This document shows, one piece after another, positions 1 to 5,750 of a stretch of DNA of 10,900 bases. Source of the DNA: Nitrospirota bacterium (GTDB taxonomy: Bacteria > Nitrospirota > Nitrospiria > Nitrospirales > UBA8639); contig QIDY01000354.1 of NCBI GenBank assembly GCA_003228495.1, positions 1 to 10,900 of the forward strand, given 5' to 3'. Numbering within the stretch: the first letter of the stretch is position 1; every line of letters starts with the position of its first letter. A program made the position numbers and the translations under genes. A model generated the notes under the pieces. The model was given only the letters and a program-made list of their open reading frames with translations, was not told the DNA's origin and did not search any database.

Positions 1-37
1 TAAGAGAAATATCGCAGGGCCTTTCAAATGAAAGAGG

Positions 38-316
38 TTACCCTGAATAGGCTTGCCCCAACTCCGCGGCTTCTCCAGCCTTATCCATTAAGGTTCCATC
101 TGAATTCACTGCTACCATTTCGATCGCTTCATGTTTGGCTGCGTCACACACAACTTTACACAATTCACACCCCTTGCACCGTTCAATGATGACTTCCGCA
201 ATCATTTTCTCAGTGTCGAGATCAAGAGTATTCGCCTCCGGACAATACATGATACAGAGCCGGCAGCCTTTTTTCGCCACACACTTTTCTTCTGTCACTA
301 GCGCAACATTATACAT
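38..316 (-). CDS. porE/forE: Epsilon (ferredoxin-like) subunit of five-subunit 2-oxoacid:ferredoxin oxidoreductase, 2x[4Fe-4S]
   Basis: This 92-residue protein has two cysteine groups typical of a bacterial two-cluster ferredoxin: C12, C18, C21 and C25 followed by Pro, then C47, C50, C53 and C57 followed by Asp. It probably passes electrons between soluble ferredoxin and the clusters of the catalytic subunits. It is the last gene of the oxidoreductase set, 31 bp after the gamma gene, and its ATG is preceded by a purine-rich AAGGAAAGAG four bases upstream. Odd points are the C-x5-C spacing at the start of the first motif, where C-x2-C is normal, and Asp instead of Pro after the last cysteine of the second. 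After C57 it has a short tail without cysteines. Being a ferredoxin domain is clear; being a dedicated enzyme subunit is inferred from operon position and from the five-subunit enzymes of Hydrogenobacter and Nitrospira. Confidence 0.82.
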   Translation of the reverse strand: MYNVALVTEEKCVAKKGCRLCIMYCPEANTLDLDTEKMIAEVIIERCKGCELCKVVCDAAKHEAIEMVAVNSDGTLMDKAGEAAELGQAYSG

Positions 317-347
317 CTATCTCTTTCCTTCGCTGAGGTTCTTACTC

Positions 348-1052
348 TTACGCAGCAACGGCTTCTCCGACCATTAACTCATAATGGTTTTTCTCCGCCC
401 ATTCCCCGGCAATTTCATACGCTCGGGCCACCGTCTCGAGATTCTTTTTTAACAACATTTCTTTCTTCGCAAACTTTTTCTTAATGGCTTCGTCCAGGGT
501 GGCCGTGCCACCCGATGCCACGAATTTTTTCCCGAATCGTTCCTGCAAGGCCAAGTCCAAGCCGTTCATGGTTACACACTTGGTGATCCCGGCCACCGAA
601 CCAATCATCGTCATATTCGTTGCCAGCTCAGTCCCAGCAACTTCCATGGCAATATTGGTCCCGGGAATATTAAAGACCGACACATTCAGATCTTTGAGTC
701 GTTGAGTATCTTCATCTGACAAGAGAGGCATATCGGTATTAATAATCACGAGCCCCCCTTCTTTAATACCTGAATAAAATGGCATCGTGTAACTCTTCCC
801 CATCGTAATGACTTGAGGGTGAAACACTTGAATCACATCGGGAAACACAAGTTCGCCACGATCGTAAATTTTTTTCAGTCCTATTCGACAATAGCTTTCC
901 GCTGGCGCCATGCGTTTTTCAGCTCCAAAAAATGGATTCGAAATGGAAAATTTCCCATCTTTGGAAGCAGCCATAGCCATGACATGTGCCGCCGTCACGG
1001 CACCCTGGCCTCCCAATCCTGACATTCGGATATTGATTCGACGTAAAATCAT
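348..1052 (-). CDS. porG/forG: 2-oxoacid:ferredoxin oxidoreductase, gamma subunit
   Basis: A 234-residue protein of the POR gamma domain family, in the usual size range. The N-terminus carries the family signature, a short beta strand followed by SGLGGQGAVTAAHVMA (residues 11-26), followed by a glycine-poor segment with NPFFGAEKR and the AESYCRIG stretch. In these enzymes the gamma domain packs on the alpha and beta chains and contributes to the CoA-binding side of the active site. The C-terminal 40 residues are rich in Lys and Glu and probably helical. The ATG lies 7 nt from an AGAGGAG Shine-Dalgarno (1060-1066), and the gene begins 29 bp after the beta gene, so translation within one operon is likely. 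The gamma assignment is firm; the substrate (pyruvate or 2-oxoglutarate) cannot be told from this subunit. Confidence 0.9.
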   Translation of the reverse strand: MILRRINIRMSGLGGQGAVTAAHVMAMAASKDGKFSISNPFFGAEKRMAPAESYCRIGLKKIYDRGELVFPDVIQVFHPQVITMGKSYTMPFYSGIKEGGLVIINTDMPLLSDEDTQRLKDLNVSVFNIPGTNIAMEVAGTELATNMTMIGSVAGITKCVTMNGLDLALQERFGKKFVASGGTATLDEAIKKKFAKKEMLLKKNLETVARAYEIAGEWAEKNHYELMVGEAVAA

Positions 1053-1081
1053 AATATCGCTCCTCTTATACGTTCTGTCGC

Positions 1082-1990
1082 TTATGCCGTTTGGCCAGCA
1101 AGTTGTTTTTTAGCTTCGGCTTTCCGTTCTTTTTCTTTGGCTGCACGTTCCGCCAACAATTCCTTAGCTGGTTCGCTGACGAATTCCTTAAAGGCAAATC
1201 GTTCAGTAGGCTTTTCAGAATCTCGCATTTCCTGCAACCCTTCCATGCTATTTTTCCCAATTTCCAAAATACAGGGAGTATAGATTTGCAAGTACGTTGG
1301 CCCGATTTCTCGAGCCACATAAATCGCATTTTTAATGATTTTTTCAACCAGATTCGGCTTACTCACGGTACATTGCACGACATAGTGACAGCCCGACTCT
1401 CGTGCGATTTCCGGCAGGCGCACTTTTTCAAATGACTTCCCAACCGGCGCCATTTTCGCAACAAACCCTTTTTGCATGAGGCCGCTTTCTTGCCCGCCCG
1501 TGTTGGCATACAGCTCATTATCAAAACAAATGGTTGTAAACTTCTCTTGACGGAACCAAGCCTGGAGGGTCATATCCAATCCGATATCCACAGTCGCCCC
1601 ATCTCCTGCCAATACCACCACATCTTTGGTTCGATCAGGGAAACGTACACTCAGCGCACGCTTCAATCCTGAGGCAATGGCATTTTGGTTGCCAAACAAG
1701 GAATGAATGTTATGAACGGCCACATGCGGAAAGACCAAACTCGTACAGCCTGTTGACCCCACCATCACCGTATCTTCCGGGTTGGGAAGGGAGGCTAAAA
1801 TATAGCGAAAGGCCATCGACTCCGGACAACCGGCACACAAAGAATGTTCTTCAATAAGTTCTTTTGCAGTCCCAATGTCTTTCCAGCCTCGCGTCTCATT
1901 GCCATACGTGGCCCGTTTGACCAGATCTTGATATTCCGGCGGCATGATATCGTACAATTCTTCTGCTATTTTTATGCGTTCTTTGCTCAT
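1082..1990 (-). CDS. porB/forB: 2-oxoacid:ferredoxin oxidoreductase, beta (TPP-binding) subunit
   Basis: This 302-residue subunit holds thiamine pyrophosphate and one [4Fe-4S] cluster. Visible cluster ligands are C52 and C55 (CAGC), C82 (GSTGC) and C240 (IYTPC). The TPP/Mg motif is GDGATVDIGLD from G129, followed by the conserved NELYANTGGQ at 158-167. The last form resembles the NExYMNTGxQ of pyruvate enzymes more than the NxxYGxTxGQ of two-subunit 2-oxoglutarate enzymes, so pyruvate synthase activity is favoured. The C-terminal 35 residues are a charged, Ala/Lys/Glu-rich helix-like tail. An AAGGAG site lies 7 nt before the ATG. The gap to the alpha gene is 63 bp and to the gamma gene 29 bp. 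The enzyme runs carboxylation in the cytoplasm when reduced ferredoxin is available. Class is certain; substrate is moderately supported. Confidence 0.92.
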   Translation of the reverse strand: MSKERIKIAEELYDIMPPEYQDLVKRATYGNETRGWKDIGTAKELIEEHSLCAGCPESMAFRYILASLPNPEDTVMVGSTGCTSLVFPHVAVHNIHSLFGNQNAIASGLKRALSVRFPDRTKDVVVLAGDGATVDIGLDMTLQAWFRQEKFTTICFDNELYANTGGQESGLMQKGFVAKMAPVGKSFEKVRLPEIARESGCHYVVQCTVSKPNLVEKIIKNAIYVAREIGPTYLQIYTPCILEIGKNSMEGLQEMRDSEKPTERFAFKEFVSEPAKELLAERAAKEKERKAEAKKQLAGQTA

Positions 1991-1997
1991 AATCGAT

Positions 1998-2003
1998 CTC
2001 CTT
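1998..2003 (-). promoter_or_regulatory. Shine-Dalgarno of the beta-subunit gene
   Basis: Reading on the minus strand, AAGGAG ends 7 nt before the ATG at 1990. It fixes the beta start at this codon. It sits inside a short imperfect palindrome (CCTTAGTAAGG on the minus strand) whose loop is too small for a stable hairpin. Confidence 0.75.
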
Positions 2004-2053
2004 ACTAAGGTTAGGCGGAAGGTATCAGGTCCGCGTAAAAACCCATCAACTAT

Positions 2054-3262
2054 CTATCCGCGAGCTGCCAAGGTTTCCGTTTTCATTCCAAGCAAGTCTT
2101 TGATCTCGCTAGTAATAATCTCAGGCGGCATCGTCATTCCACCACATACATGGGGACCCGCATGGACCCGTTCATTATTCGGAACAGTCGCCCTCACTTC
2201 ACGAGCTAACCACCCTGCCACATTGAACTCTGGAATTACAATATGCTTCGCATGCTTGGTCGCTTCCCGAATTTCTTCGCCGGGCCATGGACGTAACGTT
2301 TTGATTTTCACCAATCCAACACGGATGCCTTCATCTTCAAGCATGGCAATGGCTTCACGACTTTGAGAAACCGCTGTGCCGGAAGCCACGACAAGAACAT
2401 CCGCATCGGCATTTTCAGTGTCAATCAACCCATTCATCCAGCGGATGGTGTGCTTCCGCGACCGCTCAACAGCCGCCCACACTTCTTGCTGCCAGCTTGC
2501 ATGGGTGGCATAACTAATATAGTTACTTTTCATCACAAAAGGATCCCGCATCATGCGAACCGGAGGGCATTCCATATCCATACAGGGAACCGGCGACCGA
2601 TAGGGGTCATATGGTGGCAGGCACATATCGACGGGAGTCAGATCAACCATATCTTTCGTATGAGTTACAAAAAATCCATCGCAGCATAAGGCTAATGGCA
2701 AATGGACATCAGGCTCTTCCGATACCATGTATCCCATAAGGATCCAGTCATAAAAATCTTGGGCCGTTTCCGCATGCCATACCAACATACCCGTTTGCAT
2801 CAAATAGGATATTTCTAAAGTATCCGGCTGAATTGAGAGGGGCGAGTTAATGCCTCGGCAGGTCACAATCATCTGAATGGGCAACCGGGCTCCAGCCCAC
2901 ATCGGGAAATTTTCCATGGCCCGCATCGTCCCGGGGCCCGCCGTAGTGGTAAATACCCTGGCTCCACCAAACGCAGCTCCTGCACATTGAGACATGACGG
3001 CAAATTCACTCTCGCCTCGGAAGTAATCGCCTATGTAACCTTCGGCAAAGAGTTCCCCGCACAACGCAGCAGCTTCACTTTGAGGCGTAATGGGATACGC
3101 GATCATCAGATCACAGGAAGCTCGACGTACGGCCTCTTTAATGATTTCACTGCCGGTAAAAAATGACGGCGTTCTGGGCGCCTCATGCATCATTTTCCAG
3201 GGGTCCGTGTAAACCTGATCTTTTTTATTCTTTTGTCCTATAAACGAAGCTTGAGTGGCCAT
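2054..3262 (-). CDS. porA/forA: 2-oxoacid:ferredoxin oxidoreductase, alpha subunit
   Basis: A 402-residue alpha subunit. After about 37 residues of N-terminal extension comes the pyrimidine-type domain with GSEIIKEAVRRA, the diagnostic YPITPQSE at 56-63, ESEFAVMSQCAGAAFGGAR from residue 84 and TTTAGPG at 105-111. The segment RGINSPLSIQPD (136-147) has the R-x3-S-P-L-x-I-x2-D pattern of pyruvate enzymes, in which the arginine contacts the substrate carboxylate, rather than the RGGPSTG pattern of KorA-type 2-oxoglutarate enzymes. The C-terminal third (about 285-385, DVLVVASGTAVSQSREAI onwards) is the PFOR domain II. It works as a complex with the neighbouring beta and gamma chains. The start is set by an excellent AAGGAGGT site 6 nt upstream. 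A 133-bp AT-rich gap separates it from the delta gene. The family is certain; pyruvate rather than 2-oxoglutarate is a reasoned preference. Confidence 0.93.
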   Translation of the reverse strand: MATQASFIGQKNKKDQVYTDPWKMMHEAPRTPSFFTGSEIIKEAVRRASCDLMIAYPITPQSEAAALCGELFAEGYIGDYFRGESEFAVMSQCAGAAFGGARVFTTTAGPGTMRAMENFPMWAGARLPIQMIVTCRGINSPLSIQPDTLEISYLMQTGMLVWHAETAQDFYDWILMGYMVSEEPDVHLPLALCCDGFFVTHTKDMVDLTPVDMCLPPYDPYRSPVPCMDMECPPVRMMRDPFVMKSNYISYATHASWQQEVWAAVERSRKHTIRWMNGLIDTENADADVLVVASGTAVSQSREAIAMLEDEGIRVGLVKIKTLRPWPGEEIREATKHAKHIVIPEFNVAGWLAREVRATVPNNERVHAGPHVCGGMTMPPEIITSEIKDLLGMKTETLAARG

Positions 3263-3268
3263 GTCAAG

Positions 3269-3276
3269 ACCTCCTT
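3269..3276 (-). promoter_or_regulatory. Strong Shine-Dalgarno of the alpha-subunit gene
   Basis: AAGGAGGT on the minus strand, 6 nt before the ATG at 3262. It is the best ribosome site in the window and settles the alpha start, confirming that the N-terminal extension of the protein is translated. Confidence 0.85.
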
Positions 3277-3395
3277 TTAAATGCTTCAGGTGAAAAGCGG
3301 TTTTCTATCCATAAATTTCAAGAGAGTTTCCAAATCGCACCACGATATTAGCATTATGGCAATGTTGTATCATATATCTTATCAAAATTTGAATC

Positions 3396-4028
3396 TTAAT
3401 CAGGCGGAGGCACCGATCCTTTTAACTTCTTGACCCAATCAGCCAGCCTATCTATCTTTTCGGCTGTGGCATCCCGAAACGAAAGCATGGCATCCTCGTG
3501 GCCCGCTTGTGCGCACATGGCCACCGTGTAACAGCTCGTCCCACCTCGAATGATTTTAAGGGAAAGATTAGCCTGATGACAATGGACACCAACAAACATA
3601 CACGCGTCAATCTTATTATGCCAAATAGTTAAATTTGGATGATTGGGGTTAATTTCAACTTCTGGATTGATTTTGGGGTACTTGGGACGATAGTCAGGCA
3701 TGGGAATGAGCATGGCTTGTTGTATTTTTGAATCCACGCATTCTTTGATCGTTTCGTAAAGATGCCGAATGGCTTTGGCTTTTTTTGCCGCCTTCTCATT
3801 CCAGGCCCACAAAACCAGGGGACCAGGGAAAATGGTCGGGACCTTGGCCGAAAGAAACTGCCGGGCAGCCTGTTCCATGGCCTCTTCTTCTGGAACAATT
3901 GTACCATGAATATGCGCTTGCCCAGGATCTGGCAACCGGACACCCATAGACGACGCTGAGGGAGGCAAAAAATGCTCGGGGCCGGGCATCACTTTATAGG
4001 AGGTGGTCATCGTACGAAAGATCTCCAT
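3396..4028 (-). CDS. porD/forD: Delta subunit of five-subunit 2-oxoacid:ferredoxin oxidoreductase, CO-dehydrogenase-beta (CdhB)-like
   Basis: This 210-residue protein has no cysteine cluster motif. Its second half (about 135-204) resembles the CdhB/ACDS-epsilon family: a strand ending in a glycine (MFVGVHCHQANLSL, 143-156), then IIRGGTSCYTVAMC and the closing DATAEKIDRLADWVKKL helix. In methanogens that family is a Rossmann-like subunit of the CO dehydrogenase/acetyl-CoA synthase complex. In Nitrospira and Hydrogenobacter-type five-subunit enzymes the first gene of the set is an extra small subunit, which fits this position. It has Cys97, Cys142, Cys150, Cys166 and Cys172 and several His, but no recognised metal site. 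The start is uncertain: ATG at 4028 has GAAGAG almost touching it, while ATG at 4010 (Met7, MTTSYKV) has GGAG about 12 nt upstream. Role in the complex is inferred; cofactor unknown. Confidence 0.7.
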   Translation of the reverse strand: MEIFRTMTTSYKVMPGPEHFLPPSASSMGVRLPDPGQAHIHGTIVPEEEAMEQAARQFLSAKVPTIFPGPLVLWAWNEKAAKKAKAIRHLYETIKECVDSKIQQAMLIPMPDYRPKYPKINPEVEINPNHPNLTIWHNKIDACMFVGVHCHQANLSLKIIRGGTSCYTVAMCAQAGHEDAMLSFRDATAEKIDRLADWVKKLKGSVPPPD

Positions 4029-4209
4029 TCTCTTCAGGAATTAACACAAAAAAAGCCCTTCGTTGAATTCGATCAGTCTATGGTAATGAGATCAGGGGCA
4101 ATTCTCAATGCTGAAAAAGACCCACCTTCTCAGAATCTTGGACTTTTCGGGAAGAAATTGATGAGTCTTTGGCCCTACAAATCATGGAGGGAACCCAGGA
4201 GCCACTGAA

Positions 4210-4239
4210 AGTATAAGAAGCCTCAATAAATATTGTCAA
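4210..4239 (-). promoter_or_regulatory. Sigma70-type promoter for the oxidoreductase operon
   Basis: On the minus strand a perfect -35 TTGACA (4239-4234) is followed after 18 bp by TATACT (4215-4210), one mismatch from TATAAT. Transcription would begin near 4203, giving a leader of about 175 nt before the delta gene. It lies just downstream of the stop of the 159-residue membrane protein, so the oxidoreductase genes can be transcribed independently of it. This is the strongest promoter match I found in the window. Confidence 0.65.
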
Positions 4240-4258
4240 TTCTATCATCAGGCTTGGG

Positions 4259-4738
4259 TTACCGAGCTCTTACCAGTAAGATTTCATATTCCCAAATTGC
4301 TTCCCCTTTTACTTTTGGAACTCCGGAAAATGGAATAGTTACCGAAAAATCTCTGGATTGATCGGGTGGGACTTCCATTGGAACCATGATCTTCTCTTGT
4401 CCAACAATTTTACAGGCTTCACCTTCACAATCCTTTATCGTGGCCTGAAGCATCATCGAAAATATGGTATAGTGCTGAGCAACATTCTGAATACGGCCGC
4501 CCACCACAAACAATCGAGCGTTCAAGCCTGGCCGAACGTGCATTTGTGAAAGTTGAGCCTGTTTTAGGGGAATCCGCTCAAATTCCAACTCTCGCTCTAG
4601 TGTATCCTGCCAAATAATGACTCCGATTGCCCCCATCAATAACACAAGCGTCACGCCAAGAGTTCGACGAAATTTTGGGAAATACATCGCCACCAGAATA
4701 ATAATTAACAACAAAACAAATATGGCAATACGAAACAT
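4259..4738 (-). CDS. Conserved hypothetical membrane-anchored protein
   Basis: I do not recognise a named family. The 159-residue protein begins with two hydrophobic segments, about residues 4-20 and 28-43, separated by a basic turn (KFRR). The remaining 115 residues look like a soluble beta-rich domain. It contains GGRIQN (80-85), a Cys pair in DCEGEAC (103-109) that could form a disulfide if exported, VPPDQSRDFSVTIPF (123-137) and a final WEYEILLVRAR strand. This layout resembles FxLYD/DUF3426-like envelope domains, and similar short proteins with a DCxxxxC plus VPPGQxRDF pattern occur in other Gram-negative bacteria. The ATG is preceded at close range by AGGGG. It is divergent from the cysQ-like gene and upstream of, on the same strand as, the oxidoreductase operon; no functional link is evident. 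Export of the domain is inferred. Confidence 0.7.
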   Translation of the reverse strand: MFRIAIFVLLLIIILVAMYFPKFRRTLGVTLVLLMGAIGVIIWQDTLERELEFERIPLKQAQLSQMHVRPGLNARLFVVGGRIQNVAQHYTIFSMMLQATIKDCEGEACKIVGQEKIMVPMEVPPDQSRDFSVTIPFSGVPKVKGEAIWEYEILLVRAR

Positions 4739-4844
4739 TACCCCTGCCCGCCCTCAATGAAATTTTTGTCTGAACGATGATGATTCTTCCTATTTACTCT
4801 CTTATCGACCTTCAATTGGGAAACCCTCCTTCATAAAGAGCAGT

Positions 4845-5669
4845 ATGTCAGATTGGTCTCATGAAATAGAAATCGCTTCACACCTGGCCAGGCAGGCAGG
4901 CCGTCGCATCATGACGATCTACGAACAAGATTTTGCCATATCGTATAAAGGTACCAATGATCCGGTGACTGAAGCGGACCAAGAAGCCAATGCCATCATT
5001 GTCGAAGGTTTGACCGCCAGTTTCCCACATGATGAGATCATAGCAGAGGAGAGCCCACAACCATTACACTCACATAAAACCGACCGAATTTGGTATGTGG
5101 ATCCCTTAGATGGAACCAAAGAGTTTATCTCTCGCAACGGTGAGTTTTCCATCATGATTGGCTTGACACTCAATGCCCGCACTCAGTTGGGAATCGTATA
5201 TTGGCCCACTGGCGACCAACTATTAGCCGGTATCACCGACCAGGAGGCCTGGATGGAACAGCATGGTGTCCGCCATCCCTTAAGGGCAGCACAAGCCAAA
5301 TGTTCCTCCGCGTTGTCTATAGTTGCATCCCGTTCCCATCGCTCTCCTCATCTTTCGACCATCAAACAAACCCTCAACATTCAAGAAGAACATCCTATGG
5401 GAAGCGTGGGGTTAAAAATAGGTTTCATTGCTCAAGGCGGCGCGGATCTGTATATCGAACCTGGACCTTACACGAAAGCCTGGGACGCCTGTGCTCCTGA
5501 AGCCATTTTGCGAGGCGCCGGAGGCTGCTTTACCGACGTTCATGGAAACCCTATTCAATATGGTACCAGTGAATTTCGTAATCTGCATGGTGTGGTGGGG
5601 TGTACTAAGGATTGTCATCAGCGAGTGATTCAAGCCTTGACGGGCTTATGTATCTCATGTGAAAGTTGA
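4845..5669 (+). CDS. cysQ: CysQ-like 3'(2'),5'-bisphosphate nucleotidase / inositol monophosphatase family
   Basis: The 274-residue protein has all the metal-binding signatures of the Mg-dependent, lithium-sensitive phosphatase family. These are TEAD at 42-45, EE at 68-69, DPLDGTKEF at 86-94, GSVGLKIGFIAQGGADLY around 186-203 and the second metal motif WDACAPEAIL with D214. The KEF after DPLDGT is the CysQ/PAP-phosphatase variant; inositol monophosphatases usually have TxNF. The probable reaction is 3'-phosphoadenosine 5'-phosphate to AMP plus phosphate, recycling the by-product of sulfate assimilation, but activity on PAPS or inositol phosphates is possible. The length is normal or slightly long. 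The start has AAAGAG 4 nt upstream and no better in-frame alternative. It is divergent from the membrane protein gene; 81 bp separates it from trmFO, so it may or may not share the downstream transcript. Confidence 0.85.
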   Translation: MSDWSHEIEIASHLARQAGRRIMTIYEQDFAISYKGTNDPVTEADQEANAIIVEGLTASFPHDEIIAEESPQPLHSHKTDRIWYVDPLDGTKEFISRNGEFSIMIGLTLNARTQLGIVYWPTGDQLLAGITDQEAWMEQHGVRHPLRAAQAKCSSALSIVASRSHRSPHLSTIKQTLNIQEEHPMGSVGLKIGFIAQGGADLYIEPGPYTKAWDACAPEAILRGAGGCFTDVHGNPIQYGTSEFRNLHGVVGCTKDCHQRVIQALTGLCISCES

Positions 5670-5682
5670 CACCTTTTTTTCG

Positions 5683-5697
5683 CGATTCTTAGAATCG
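5683..5697. repeat. Perfect 6-bp inverted repeat between cysQ and trmFO
   Basis: CGATTC and GAATCG flank a TTA spacer. The seven-T run (5674-5680) lies before the hairpin on the plus strand rather than after it, and the minus-strand reading has no following U tract, so it is not a normal terminator for either direction. It could be an operator or a stabilising 5' hairpin of the trmFO transcript. It is followed by a direct repeat of GCATCCTG at 5720-5727 and 5735-5742. Confidence 0.4.
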
Positions 5698-5750
5698 ATG
5701 CCAATAGGGTAGTTCGTTTGCATCCTGAACCGCTGCATCCTGTATAAATC

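Noticed and set aside
21..34. CTTTCAAATGAAAG inverted repeat after the ferredoxin subunit as operon terminator
   Set aside because: The stem is AT-rich and only 5-6 bp, with no U-tract after it on the minus strand; the true end of the operon may lie outside the window.
1944..2366. 140-codon plus-strand open frame across the alpha/beta gene junction
   Set aside because: Fully antisense to two well-supported subunit genes and without family similarity or start signals.
3263..3395. Second promoter in the AT-rich gap before the alpha gene
   Set aside because: TTGATA and TATGAT hexamers occur on the minus strand but not at usable spacing; I could not support a call, although an internal promoter is possible.
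4766..4796. TTGTCT/TATTTA as a promoter for cysQ
   Set aside because: Both hexamers are weak and the spacing is 19 bp; a promoter must exist in this divergent gap but I cannot place it.
5674..5697. T-run plus hairpin as a rho-independent terminator of cysQ
   Set aside because: The T-run comes before the hairpin, and upstream of it only a 3-bp GTG/CAC stem is available.
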